The notes under the pieces are model-generated. The model had not been told where the DNA came from, did not search any database, and saw nothing but the letters and a program-made list of their open reading frames with translations. Below are positions 1-8,375 of a DNA stretch of 64,000 bases, piece by piece. Source of the stretch: UMGS1322 sp900550765 (GTDB lineage Bacteria; Bacillota; Clostridia; Christensenellales; QALW01); the NCBI GenBank assembly GCA_958448705.1, contig CAUDEY010000001.1:1-64000 (forward strand). The letters are read 5' to 3'. The translations under genes were made by a program, and so were the position numbers. Position 1 is the first letter of the stretch; each line of letters starts with the position of its first letter.

Positions 1-367
1 TATCCGTTGCCGCGGCCACTTTTCCGTCAAGAGTGATCTCTGCCTGCAAAAAACCGGGCTGCTTGATATACTGAAATGAGCAGACGCCATAATTGACCAC
101 CTGGATACAAACAGTATTGCGCCCCTTTTTCAGCTTTGCGGTAATATCCAATTCATCTACCCGCCACCAGCCTCTACCGCAGCGCTGCGGACCATAAAAA
201 GCAAATTCACCGTTGATATACATGCGATAGAGCGTATCAGCGGCAATATTGACACGTGCCTGCTCGCCGGCATAATCGATTTCAGCTTCAAAACAGAGCA
301 TAATATTTCTGTCACTGACAAGCTCCTTTGCCCATACGGGCACAGCCTTTTTAAAAAACATATTCAT
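1..367 (-). CDS. N-terminal part of a glycosidase-like protein (alpha-L-rhamnosidase-like), cut by the window edge
   Basis: Only the first 122 codons are in the window; the gene continues past base 1. The start is the ATG at 367-365, with AGGAGA a few bases upstream, 8 bp after the stop of the MBL-fold gene. The visible protein begins MNMFFKKAVPVWAK and contains a jelly-roll-like stretch with RMYINGEFAFYGP and GWWRVDELDITAKLKKGRN. This resembles the accessory N-terminal beta-sandwich of GH78-type rhamnosidases and related glycosidases, where a 'YVNGE...GP...YDVTDLL' pattern is common. No signal peptide is visible, so it would act in the cytoplasm. The catalytic domain is not in the window, so the family is inference. 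Confidence 0.7.
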   Translation of the reverse strand, partial: MNMFFKKAVPVWAKELVSDRNIMLCFEAEIDYAGEQARVNIAADTLYRMYINGEFAFYGPQRCGRGWWRVDELDITAKLKKGRNTVCIQVVNYGVCSFQYIKQPGFLQAEITLDGKVAAATD

Positions 368-375
368 TTCTCCTT

Positions 376-987
376 TTATTCTTTTACCGCCGGAACCAAA
401 AGCAAATCACTTTCCTCCGGCAGTGTAAACGTCTCCTGGGCAGTAACCGCTATTTTTCGGTTCGAATGCGTTAGAAATTCCGCCAAAACACCAATATTAT
501 CCAAGCCATACTTTCCGTTTCTGTAGTGCATGGGAATGGCAATACGCGGGTTAATTTCTCCGATCAGCTGCCAGGCCTGAACAGAATCAATCGTATATAC
601 GCCGCCGACAGGAATCATCAAGCAATCACAGCATCGGATATGTTTCAATTGATCTTCATTGAGCATATGTCCCAGGTCCCCCAAATGCACAAGAGTCTTG
701 CCGCAACAGGTTATAATATGTACCAGATTTTTCCCGCGTTTTTGACCATATACATCATCATGAAAGGTTTGCATCATGGTAATCCCAAAAGGGTTCTGCC
801 TGCCGCTTGCCCTATATTTTACACCCGAAACCGCCGCATGATCAAAATGATCATGGCTGCACAGTACCATATCCGCAACAGTCCTGACATCCGCATAGCC
901 GCGCACATCTTGAAACGGATCGATAACAAGGGAATACCCTTCATGCTCCAAACGAAAACAGGAGTGTCCGAAATAGATGATTTCCAT
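376..987 (-). CDS. MBL-fold metal-dependent hydrolase (UlaG/UPF0173-like)
   Basis: This 203-aa protein begins MEIIYFGHSCFRLEHEG and has the metallo-beta-lactamase metal-binding signature SHDHFDHA at about residues 44-51, a later GDLGH and a PMHYRNG near the C-terminus, which fits the HxHxDH...H...D...H ligand set. Members of this small cytosolic MBL group (UlaG-like, UPF0173) are metal-dependent hydrolases; most have no assigned substrate. It starts 2 bp after the alaS stop codon and runs directly into the glycosidase-like gene, so the three are probably cotranscribed from the alaS promoter. The physiological reaction cannot be told from the sequence. Confidence 0.9.
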   Translation of the reverse strand: MEIIYFGHSCFRLEHEGYSLVIDPFQDVRGYADVRTVADMVLCSHDHFDHAAVSGVKYRASGRQNPFGITMMQTFHDDVYGQKRGKNLVHIITCCGKTLVHLGDLGHMLNEDQLKHIRCCDCLMIPVGGVYTIDSVQAWQLIGEINPRIAIPMHYRNGKYGLDNIGVLAEFLTHSNRKIAVTAQETFTLPEESDLLLVPAVKE

Positions 988-989
988 TT

Positions 990-2780
990 TTACTCCAGTA
1001 CAGCTTTAATACGCCGCACGCCGGCCGAAGAGCTTTCTTCTTTCACAATACGGAATTTTCCAAGTTCACCCGTTCTTGCCGCATGCGGGCCGCCGCAGAT
1101 TTCTTTAGAGAAAGGTCCCATAGTATATACCTTTACCATGGAATCATATTTATTTTCAAACAAACCGATTGCACCCGAGGCCTTTGCTTCCTCCAGGGGC
1201 ATCTGCTCACAAACGATTTCCACATCCGCCTGAATCGCCTCATTTACAAGCTTTTCCACCGCATCCAATTCCTCTCGGGTTACCTTACGGCCGAAAGTAA
1301 AATCAAACCGCAGACGTTCGCTGGTAATATTGCTGCCTTTTTGCGCTACATCGGGATCATTAAGCACCTTGCGCAGCGCCGAATGTAAAAGATGCGTGGC
1401 GGTATGCAGTCTTGCCGTCTCCTCGGTCTGCTCAGCCAAGCCGCCCTTAAAACGCTGTTCCGAACCCTGAGAGGATTTTTTCTGATGCTCTTTAAAGCAC
1501 TCGGAGAAGCCCTCCATATCCACGCGATATCCTTTTTCTTTTGCCATTTCAGCCGTAATCTCCGGAGGAAAGCCAAAGGTATCGTAAAGATGGAAAGTTG
1601 TATTGCCGTCGATGATATTTTTTCCCTCACGGTTCATCTGTGCAGCTACCTTTTCAAATTCTCGCAGCCCTTGCTTCAGCGTCCTTGTAAAACGTTCTTC
1701 CTCCAGCTTCAGCTGTTCAATAATAAAGGCGCTGTGAGCCTCAAGTTCCGGATAAACGGCTTTATATTGTTCAATATAAACCTTTGCGATTTCGATAATG
1801 GAATAGGTAGGCATCTCCAGTTGTCCCGCAAAACGAATCGCACGGCGAATCAATCTGCGCAGCACATAGCCCTGATCCACATTACTCGGTGTTACCGCCT
1901 TGGAGTCCCCCAGGATAAACGTAGCCGTACGGATATGATCGGCAATCACGCGGAAAGCCTTTGTAATTTCATCGCTGCTGCCATATGTTTTGCCCGAAAG
2001 TTCTGCTATTTTTGCAAGGGAAGCGGTAAACAAATCGGTATCATATACTGATTTTACTCCCTGCAGCACAGCAATTGTACGTTCCAGACCCATGCCGGTA
2101 TCCACATTCTTTTTCTCCAGCGGATCAAGGGTACCGTCCGCATTACGGTTATACTGCATAAACACATCATTCCATATTTCCAGATATTTGCCGCAGTCAC
2201 AAGCCGGAGAACAATTTTCACTGCATTTGGGCTTACCGGTATCAATGAACATCTCTGTATCCGGTCCGCAAGGGCCCTGATTTCCCGCCCACCACCAGTT
2301 ATTTTCCTTGGGCAGAAAAAAAATCCTTTCGGCCGGCACACCGTTTTCTCTCCAATATTGCGCAGCCTCCTCATCCCTGGGGCTGTCTTCATCGCCTGCA
2401 AAGACGGTAAAAGAAAGCTTCTCCGGCGCTATCCCCAACCACTGGGGGGAAGTCAAAAACTCCCATGACCAGGAAATTGCTTCTTTTTTAAAATAATCGC
2501 CCAGCGACCAATTGCCCAGCATCTCAAAGAATGTAAGATGAGAGGCATCGCCTACTTCATCAATATCGCCCGTGCGCACACACCTTTGTACATCGGTAAG
2601 CCTTGTTCCTTCCGGATGAGGCTGTCCCAACAAATAGGGTACCAGCGGATGCATCCCCGCAGTGGTAAACAAAACGCTCGGGTCATTCTCGGGAATGAGA
2701 GAAGCCCCTTGAATTACCGTATGGCCTTTAGACTCAAAAAACTGAATAAACTTGCTGCGCAATTCATCTGACTTTATCAT
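990..2780 (-). CDS. alaS: alanyl-tRNA synthetase, reduced form without beta-barrel insert and C-Ala domain
   Basis: This enzyme charges tRNA-Ala with alanine. It has 596 aa, while typical bacterial AlaRS has about 870-880. The class II catalytic core comes first (FFESKGH near residue 14, RCVRTGDIDEVGD and HLTFFEMLGNWSLGDYF near 66-97, DTGMGLERT near 227). A tRNA-recognition helical region follows (VLRRLIRRAIRF near 306), then the editing site with zinc ligands H459xxxH463 and C562xxxH566. The usual beta-barrel before the editing core (the FYAESGGQ region) and everything after GVRRIKAV are missing. A cysteine cluster (C186, C190, C194, C196) lies in the catalytic domain. The reading frame is intact and has a good promoter, so it is probably the working enzyme and not a remnant. 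Confidence 0.95.
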   Translation of the reverse strand: MIKSDELRSKFIQFFESKGHTVIQGASLIPENDPSVLFTTAGMHPLVPYLLGQPHPEGTRLTDVQRCVRTGDIDEVGDASHLTFFEMLGNWSLGDYFKKEAISWSWEFLTSPQWLGIAPEKLSFTVFAGDEDSPRDEEAAQYWRENGVPAERIFFLPKENNWWWAGNQGPCGPDTEMFIDTGKPKCSENCSPACDCGKYLEIWNDVFMQYNRNADGTLDPLEKKNVDTGMGLERTIAVLQGVKSVYDTDLFTASLAKIAELSGKTYGSSDEITKAFRVIADHIRTATFILGDSKAVTPSNVDQGYVLRRLIRRAIRFAGQLEMPTYSIIEIAKVYIEQYKAVYPELEAHSAFIIEQLKLEEERFTRTLKQGLREFEKVAAQMNREGKNIIDGNTTFHLYDTFGFPPEITAEMAKEKGYRVDMEGFSECFKEHQKKSSQGSEQRFKGGLAEQTEETARLHTATHLLHSALRKVLNDPDVAQKGSNITSERLRFDFTFGRKVTREELDAVEKLVNEAIQADVEIVCEQMPLEEAKASGAIGLFENKYDSMVKVYTMGPFSKEICGGPHAARTGELGKFRIVKEESSSAGVRRIKAVLE

Positions 2781-2829
2781 AAAATATCTCCGTTCAAAAT
2801 GCGGATTCTCCGCAATTATATTATTTTTT

Positions 2830-2858
2830 ATTATATAAAATCCGGTCTGTTATGTCAA
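2830..2858 (-). promoter_or_regulatory. sigma-A promoter for alaS
   Basis: On the minus strand TTGACA (2858-2853) and TATAAT (2835-2830) are separated by 17 bp, a perfect consensus pair about 50 bp before the alaS ATG. The leader between them and the start contains a 6-bp GC-rich hairpin (TGCGGA-GAA-TCCGCA, 2800-2814) followed by TTTT, just before the ribosome binding site CGGAG. It may be a weak attenuator or simply a stabilising leader stem. Confidence 0.85.
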
Positions 2859-2901
2859 TGGCTATGCAAAAATATCTGCCATATTGCCCTTTTCCAAACA
2901 C

Positions 2902-2918
2902 AAAAAGAGCTTCGCTCT
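2902..2918 (-). terminator. intrinsic terminator overlapping the nfo stop codon
   Basis: On the minus strand AGAGC-GAA-GCTCT forms a short stem followed by TTTTTG. The TAG stop codon of nfo lies partly in the 5' arm, so coding sequence and terminator share bases. Confidence 0.6.
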
Positions 2919-3750
2919 ATTCTCTGTACAGGCTCTTAAGCAGCGCAATCTCCGCCTGATAGCCCTCCAGTTCATTGGGCGTTTCCAAATAAAACGGAAG
3001 CTTCCGCAGCGCCGGGTGATTGATGATCTGCGAAAAGGCATCAACACCGATGTAGCCTTGTCCGATTTTCTGATGTCTGTCCTTATGCTGGGAAAACGGG
3101 TTCATGGTGTCATTGATATGAACAGCTTTCAGTCTGTTAAGACCGATTACCTTATCAAACTGTGTCAGCACACCGTCCAGATCCTTCACAATATCATACC
3201 CTGCGTCAAACACATGACAGGTATCAAAGCATACCCCAAGCTTGTCCGCAAGCATAGTACCGTCGATTATCGCTTTCAGTTCTTCAAATCGCGAGCCTAT
3301 TTCACTGCCCTTGCCGGCCATGGTTTCCAAAAGCACCGTAGTAGTCTGCTCTTTTTTCAGCACACGATTTAACAGTTCACAAATCAACTCTATTCCCTTC
3401 TGTACCCCCTGCCCCACATGGCTGCCGGGATGAAAATTATACATCTGTCCCGGGGTGTATTCCATACGCCGCAAATCGTCGCTCATCGCTTCAAAAGCAA
3501 ATCGACGCGTATTTTCATCAGCCGAGCAGGCATTGAGCGTATAGGGAGCATGTGCTAAAATACCGCAAAAATCATTTTCCTCCGCAAATGCTAAGAAAGC
3601 CGCCACATCTGCCGGATCGATCTTTTTTGCACTTCCGCCGCGAGGATTTCTGGTAAAAAACTGGAAGGTATTGGCACCAATGGCCGCAGCCTCCCGTCCC
3701 ATGTGCAGATATCCTTTAGAAGCAGAAAGATGACATCCTATATTCAACAT
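2917..3750 (-). CDS. nfo: endonuclease IV (AP endonuclease)
   Basis: This 277-aa TIM-barrel, zinc-dependent endonuclease nicks DNA 5' of abasic sites in base-excision repair. The sequence starts MLNIGCHLSASKGYLHM and carries the family patterns FFTRNPRGG, HAPYTLN, NFHPGSHVG, LLETMAGKG, GVCFDTCHVFDAGYD and HINDTMNPF, which hold the His/Asp/Glu zinc ligands. The ATG at 3750 was chosen over an upstream in-frame ATG (3798) because CAGGAGAG lies just before it and the family normally starts at this MLxIGxH block. The gene has its own promoter and terminator. It stands next to, but is transcribed away from, another base-excision glycosylase gene. Confidence 0.95.
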   Translation of the reverse strand: MLNIGCHLSASKGYLHMGREAAAIGANTFQFFTRNPRGGSAKKIDPADVAAFLAFAEENDFCGILAHAPYTLNACSADENTRRFAFEAMSDDLRRMEYTPGQMYNFHPGSHVGQGVQKGIELICELLNRVLKKEQTTTVLLETMAGKGSEIGSRFEELKAIIDGTMLADKLGVCFDTCHVFDAGYDIVKDLDGVLTQFDKVIGLNRLKAVHINDTMNPFSQHKDRHQKIGQGYIGVDAFSQIINHPALRKLPFYLETPNELEGYQAEIALLKSLYRE

Positions 3751-3788
3751 AAAAAACTCTCCTGAACCCCCTAAAATCCTATAGATTA

Positions 3789-3817
3789 AGTATATCAAAA
3801 AAAGCGGGCCTCAGCAA
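3789..3817 (-). promoter_or_regulatory. sigma-A promoter for nfo
   Basis: On the minus strand TTGCTG (3817-3812) and TATACT (3794-3789) are 17 bp apart, ending about 40 bp before the nfo start. Confidence 0.6.
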
Positions 3818-3999
3818 CTAAAATTTCAAGTTTATTCCATGCCACCCCGTACTTTTCTTTCTCTGCCATTCCTCCAAAAATAGTAAAAAGCTTTGACTTT
3901 TCCCTTCTTTTAAAGTAAGCTAACAGTAACGCATCTGCCGTCCCCTACGGAAATGCGGCCTTACAGTTTTATAAATTCTAAATTTACGGAGGTTCCATC

Positions 4000-4479
4000 A
4001 TGCAGCAAATTCATCCGATTCCACCACTGTTCTGCAGCACTTCCAAAGTATTAATCTTGGGCAGTTTTCCCTCAGTAAAATCTAGGGAACAGGCGTTTTT
4101 TTACGGGCACAGTCAAAATCGTTTTTGGAAAGTAACTGCAGCGGTCTTCAATTGCCCCGTTCCTGTTACAATACCGGAAAAGAAATCCTTTCTCCTTTCC
4201 CATGGGCTTGCCCTGTGGGATGTGATTGCGCAATGTGAGATTCAAGGTTCTTCCGATGCCAGTATCAAAAATGTAATTCCTAACGATCTTTCTGTGATCC
4301 TGAACAATTGCCGTATTCAAAAAATATTTGTAAACGGAAAAACAGCAGAAAAGCATTATATAAAATACATCTATCCCACAATAAACACCGCCGCCGTATG
4401 TCTCCCTTCTACCAGCCCGGCCAATGCCGCCTGGAGTTTAGATGCCTTGATTGCAGCATGGTCCGTGATCCGTTTATAA
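4000..4479 (+). CDS. DNA-deoxyinosine glycosylase (hypoxanthine-DNA glycosylase, UDG family 6)
   Basis: This 159-aa protein matches the small UDG-superfamily group that removes hypoxanthine (deaminated adenine) from DNA. Diagnostic blocks are LILGSFPSVKSREQAFFYGH (about residues 19-38) with N41-R-F-W, then GLALWDVI, a central VNGKTAEKHY and the C-terminal LPSTSPANAAWS, which corresponds to the DNA-intercalation loop region of the superfamily. The start is supported by ACGGAGG 9 bp upstream. The upstream leader contains a two-part hairpin (3930-3957: CGCAT/ATGCG enclosing CCGT/ACGG). The gene ends 9 bp before the convergent gerAB stop, with no separate terminator visible between them. Confidence 0.9.
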   Translation: MQQIHPIPPLFCSTSKVLILGSFPSVKSREQAFFYGHSQNRFWKVTAAVFNCPVPVTIPEKKSFLLSHGLALWDVIAQCEIQGSSDASIKNVIPNDLSVILNNCRIQKIFVNGKTAEKHYIKYIYPTINTAAVCLPSTSPANAAWSLDALIAAWSVIRL

Positions 4480-4488
4480 AAGCGGTGC

Positions 4489-5562
4489 TTATTTCTCTTT
4501 GATTTTATCTTTCAGTTTTCCAATAATAAGAATCACCACGGGGATCAGGAACAACAGCAAAATATTCAGCGGAACAAAGATACTCTCAGATAAATGCTCC
4601 ATTTCATGGTTGTTTTTACCGATAGCAGGTACCAATGCGGCGCACAGAGCAAAATAGGGAAAAATAAATTCCTTTGTATCCTTAGTTCCGATCAATGCGC
4701 CGAACACCTTCAGCATTGCCGCACCGATAAACGCAATAATCATAAAGTCCGAAAGGATCCAAAGCGTAATGATAAATGCTTCAATATGCTGAATAAATTC
4801 CCCGATCGATATCTGCTTTACTACCGTTAAAAACGGGTAAGAGAGCTTTTGTATCAGATACGGACCAAAACTTCCAATTACAGAAATAAACATCCATACC
4901 GAAAAAGCTGTAATAACCGCTACGCTGATTATCGTATTCTTTCTGAAATGCTCGGTATTGTGGATATCATCTGTAAAAAAGAGCAGAAACGTTACATATC
5001 CAAAACTGGCCAAGTTGCACAACGACACATGCAGAATACTTTCTGTATCCACGATAGGCAAAAGGGACTGTACTTCAATCTCTCTTGTAAGCAGAATCAG
5101 CAACGTAGCGCTTACAAACAAAATAATAGGCAAAACAATTTCACTTATTCTGCCAAGGGTCGTAATTCCCTTGGTAAGCGTATACACACAAAGTCCCGCC
5201 ATAACAAGTACAAAAATATCCATGTTCATCTCTGAATATACCGTGCTGACCATACGTTCCGAACAATATCGCAAATGAATAGAAACCAGCCCCGTTCCCC
5301 ACAACAGATATAAAACCATTATGATTTTACTGCCGATCGTTCCAAGAGAATACTGTAATTGCTCGGTATAGCTTCTTCCTGTCTTTACCAAAACCCAAAG
5401 TACAAAAATGAATCCGACCGTAACAATACCGGCAATCAAGGGGCCCAGCCATCCGCTTTGATTTCCCTTGCCGGAAACATAAGAAGAAAACAGCCGAACA
5501 GCCGGTGAGAATATCATGCCGATCAAAATCATACAGGCCTGACGCATTGAAAGTTTATTCAT
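4489..5562 (-). CDS. spore germination permease, GerAB/GerKB family
   Basis: This 357-aa integral membrane protein belongs to the APC-like spore germination permeases, the B subunits of nutrient germinant receptors in the spore inner membrane. It begins MNKLSMRQACMILIGMIFSP and has about ten hydrophobic segments. It is preceded by AGGGAGG and overlaps the stop of the small upstream ORF by one base (TAATG), so the start at 5562 is firm; an in-frame ATG further upstream lies inside the neighbour and lacks a ribosome binding site. As the last gene of a leftward A-C-x-B operon it should form the receptor together with the GerAA-like and GerAC-like proteins. The germinant cannot be predicted. Confidence 0.93.
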   Translation of the reverse strand: MNKLSMRQACMILIGMIFSPAVRLFSSYVSGKGNQSGWLGPLIAGIVTVGFIFVLWVLVKTGRSYTEQLQYSLGTIGSKIIMVLYLLWGTGLVSIHLRYCSERMVSTVYSEMNMDIFVLVMAGLCVYTLTKGITTLGRISEIVLPIILFVSATLLILLTREIEVQSLLPIVDTESILHVSLCNLASFGYVTFLLFFTDDIHNTEHFRKNTIISVAVITAFSVWMFISVIGSFGPYLIQKLSYPFLTVVKQISIGEFIQHIEAFIITLWILSDFMIIAFIGAAMLKVFGALIGTKDTKEFIFPYFALCAALVPAIGKNNHEMEHLSESIFVPLNILLLFLIPVVILIIGKLKDKIKEK

Positions 5563-5732
5563 TAAAAACCTCCCTGAAAAAAATCCGTCAGGGAAATATC
5601 CCAAGCCGCCGCAAGACCCGCCAATACCGCAATACCGCTTAAAATCAAAAATGCCGCTTTTCTTTTTAAATTTTTAAAAACGAATACTTTCAGTATCGCC
5701 CATAAAATTACAAATACAAATAAATATTTCAT
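5562..5732 (-). CDS. 56-aa membrane protein inside the germination operon
   Basis: The small ORF starts MKYLFVFVILWAILKVFVFK and has two hydrophobic segments (about residues 2-19 and 26-46) and a short polar C-terminus ending DFFQGGF. It has a clear ribosome binding site (AGAGGAG) and tight coupling on both sides: its ATG begins 1 bp after the gerAC stop and its TAA overlaps the gerAB ATG. Such conservation of spacing argues that it is translated. Small D-type accessory membrane proteins are known in some germinant receptor operons of bacilli; this one has a similar size and topology, but I cannot show homology. Confidence 0.75.
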   Translation of the reverse strand: MKYLFVFVILWAILKVFVFKNLKRKAAFLILSGIAVLAGLAAAWDISLTDFFQGGF

Positions 5733-5733
5733 A

Positions 5734-6840
5734 TTATACTCCTCTTTGATCTGCCGGCTTTCCTGCGCTTTTAGATTTATCAATTTTGGAGGCAACTTCA
5801 ACCTGGCAGCAAATCGCCGCAAACCTCTTTCCCCAATCTTTCTGGTATTCTTCCCCTATTTTCGGTTTACTCCGGTACAACGCCCCACCAAAATCCGCAG
5901 CATCACATTCCTTTTCCTGTAAGGTTTGAATACAGCTTTCAATCATGTTTTTTACGATCTCATTCTGTTTCACAACCAGTTCGTCAATAATTTCTCCTGA
6001 AAATTCCTCGATCCCACTCTCTGCCTGCAGTACTTCAGATAAAAAATCGACCTTAACCTGAAAACCGTCGTCGGTAAAACGAATCTTTGTTTTGCTTTGA
6101 GAAAGCTTTAACGTAACATCCGAATCGTTAACCTGCGTAATTACCACAATATCTTCTATCGTATTGTTCAGATAATTCAATCCCACAGAATTCTGCCGAT
6201 TTAGAAAGCACGCCAGCTTGTCCTTTTTAAAAATGCAATAGCCTGCCAAACGGGGCTGCGAGATATTTTCACTGACATCAAGATACGGCAAATAAGACGA
6301 ACGATACGGATCCTCCATCATTTCAATAAGCTTGGAAAGCGACACCTTTCCTGAAACTGACGTACTATAGGCAGAAGCTAAAAGAATATCAATTTTTTCC
6401 GAAATATATTTTGTGTCCCCCGTACCTTCGGCAATCAAATGCTTAGCAGTATCGTTTTTTACCACAAGTACCGGCAAATCAAAACGGAAGTCCTCCGAAC
6501 GCATCATAAAATCCAACACAGGAAGAATCCCGCCTCGTGCCATGCCTTCTCCTAAAAGAATAGAAGATACCTGCCCGTAAAAAATTTTACTTTCACAAAG
6601 GGATTCTATCATATTCAGTCCTTGTGAAAGTGTACTGCACTCTACCGCAATAAAATCCTGGCCGGGAATTTTTTGCCCCTGCTCATTCTCCGGGAGTTTA
6701 ATTCCCACCGAGACCGTCAGTCCGTCTCCGGTCTTATCGATTCCTACTATTTTTACAAAAGCCAACTCTTCGATCTGCTCCATTTCCACACAGCCGCAAA
6801 ACAACAGCGGCAGCAGCAGCAAGACTATAATTTTTTTCAT
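5734..6840 (-). CDS. spore germination lipoprotein, GerAC family
   Basis: This 368-aa protein has a lipoprotein signal peptide (MKKIIVLLLLPLLFCGC, lipidated Cys predicted at residue 17). The C-subunit pattern follows: EQIEELAFVKIVGIDKTGDG, then a long mixed domain. GerAC-type proteins are anchored on the outer face of the spore inner membrane and are needed for receptor function. Its ATG overlaps the gerAA stop by 4 bp (ATGA). The lipobox (L-F-C-G-C) is less canonical than L-x-[AG]-C, but the position and hydrophobic core fit. Confidence 0.93.
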   Translation of the reverse strand: MKKIIVLLLLPLLFCGCVEMEQIEELAFVKIVGIDKTGDGLTVSVGIKLPENEQGQKIPGQDFIAVECSTLSQGLNMIESLCESKIFYGQVSSILLGEGMARGGILPVLDFMMRSEDFRFDLPVLVVKNDTAKHLIAEGTGDTKYISEKIDILLASAYSTSVSGKVSLSKLIEMMEDPYRSSYLPYLDVSENISQPRLAGYCIFKKDKLACFLNRQNSVGLNYLNNTIEDIVVITQVNDSDVTLKLSQSKTKIRFTDDGFQVKVDFLSEVLQAESGIEEFSGEIIDELVVKQNEIVKNMIESCIQTLQEKECDAADFGGALYRSKPKIGEEYQKDWGKRFAAICCQVEVASKIDKSKSAGKPADQRGV

Positions 6841-8258
6841 CTTGCCCTCCGCTTATTTTTCACTTTCAGTTCCTGCGGCCGATTCACATTATATTTATCA
6901 GGAACAACGACCAAGGTATCTTTAATCTTAGGCATTCGTACACCCGCCAAAGGCGCAAGATACGGTATGCCAAAGCTCTCTAACCCTGCTAAGTGTGCAA
7001 GCAATACAATTCCTCCCGCAACTACACCAAAAAGCCCCAATGCACTGCCTAAAACAGTAATAATGACCCGCCACAATCTAAGTGCATTTCCAAATTCCTG
7101 ATTCGGCATGGCAAAGGAAGAGATTGCTGATATCGCCACAATGATCAATGCTGCGGGAGAAACGAGATCGGCGCTGATTGCCGCTTCCCCTACGACCAGT
7201 GCTCCTACAATAGATACCGCCTGTCCCGAGCTTTGCGGCATATGCAGTCCGGCTTCTATCAGAACCTCAAACAACGCCAGCATCGCCAAAACTTCAAAAA
7301 TTACAGGAAAAGGAACCCCCATCTTCGCCTGCGCAATGGAAAGCGCCAGCTTGGCGGGAATCATTTCATAATGAAATGTCGTAAGTGCCACATATGCCCC
7401 CGGCAGTAAAACTTCCATTCCCAATAAAAAATACCTCAGCATCCGTACAACGGAAGCAAACACAAAATTTCCTGAGTAATCCTCCGGCGTGCTCATAAAC
7501 TGATTCAAGGTAGCCGGAAGAATATAGCCAAGAGGGATCCCGTCTACAAGTACAGCCACACGTCCTTTCAGCAAACTGTCACACACCTTGTCAGGACGTT
7601 CGGTAATGACTGCCTGCGGAAAAAAGGAGGCCAAATTTTCCGTAACAGCCTGCTCTACAATAGCCGGTCCAAGAACACCATCCACATTGATTCGGTCGAG
7701 CTTATTTTTTACTTCCTCTATCAATTTTGTATTGGCAATATTCCGCATGTATATAACTGCTATTACTGTATGGGTCTGCCGGCCGGCTTCGGTTTTTTCT
7801 ATTACCAGATTTTCGCTTACAATCTTTTTTCTCAGCAGCGTACTGTTTATTTTCAATTCCTCTACAAAGCTATCTTTCGAAGCTTTTACCGCATTCTCCT
7901 CACTGGGCTGCTCTACAGAACGTTTTTCCACTTTACGGACATCGAACAGATATCCCTTTCCTTTAATAAGCAGTGCGGCTTTCCCCCGTAAGATTCCAGA
8001 AATTACTGATTTTTCCTCATCTGCCTTTTCAACATCACAAAAGGATATCTCTCCCACATCCAAGCTTTGTTCGATATCCTGTGTGTTTTTGAGCGGTTCA
8101 ATAATAAAGCGTGAAAGCGCTGTGCTGTCAACCATTCCTTCTATAAAAAAAATCATACAGGTTTTATCGGCAACACGCAGCACTCTCTTTTTAAAATCCA
8201 TATTTCCTTTGAATATGGCCATAATATTTTCAGGTTTTATCAAATGATTTCCAAACAT
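6837..8258 (-). CDS. spore germination protein, GerAA/GerKA family
   Basis: This 473-aa A subunit of a nutrient germinant receptor has a soluble N-terminal region of about 250 residues and a C-terminal membrane part with several helices. Family blocks include VDGIPLGYILPATLNQFM, PEDYSGNF, ALTTFHYEMIP and the membrane stretch from GVPFPVIFEVLAMLALFEVL onward. It is first in the leftward germination operon, with AAAGGAG upstream of the ATG. Such operons are usually read late in the forespore by sigma-G. The upstream region holds weak sigma-G-like hexamers, but none convincing enough to annotate. Confidence 0.95.
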   Translation of the reverse strand: MFGNHLIKPENIMAIFKGNMDFKKRVLRVADKTCMIFFIEGMVDSTALSRFIIEPLKNTQDIEQSLDVGEISFCDVEKADEEKSVISGILRGKAALLIKGKGYLFDVRKVEKRSVEQPSEENAVKASKDSFVEELKINSTLLRKKIVSENLVIEKTEAGRQTHTVIAVIYMRNIANTKLIEEVKNKLDRINVDGVLGPAIVEQAVTENLASFFPQAVITERPDKVCDSLLKGRVAVLVDGIPLGYILPATLNQFMSTPEDYSGNFVFASVVRMLRYFLLGMEVLLPGAYVALTTFHYEMIPAKLALSIAQAKMGVPFPVIFEVLAMLALFEVLIEAGLHMPQSSGQAVSIVGALVVGEAAISADLVSPAALIIVAISAISSFAMPNQEFGNALRLWRVIITVLGSALGLFGVVAGGIVLLAHLAGLESFGIPYLAPLAGVRMPKIKDTLVVVPDKYNVNRPQELKVKNKRRAR

Positions 8259-8315
8259 GATTTTTCTCCTTTTGCAGTATACTTATTTTAGGTATTCATT
8301 CGTAAAATATACAGA

Positions 8316-8344
8316 TTGACCGGAAAGTTTTTAACTGGTATAAT
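8316..8344 (+). promoter_or_regulatory. sigma-A promoter for the 92-aa ORF
   Basis: TTGACC (8316-8321) and TATAAT (8339-8344) are separated by 17 bp, with an extended -10 TGG directly before TATAAT. It faces away from the germination operon. Confidence 0.8.
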
Positions 8345-8375
8345 ATGCAAAAATAAAAAGCAAGGAAAAAACGCT

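Noticed and set aside
526..1233. Long rightward open frame opposite the MBL-fold gene and alaS
   Set aside because: It lies fully antisense to two clear genes, has no ribosome binding site and no recognisable protein features.
8259..8315. Sigma-G promoter for the germination operon
   Set aside because: TGTATA and TGAATA hexamers occur on the minus strand, but no CATxxTA-like -10 is found at 16-18 bp.
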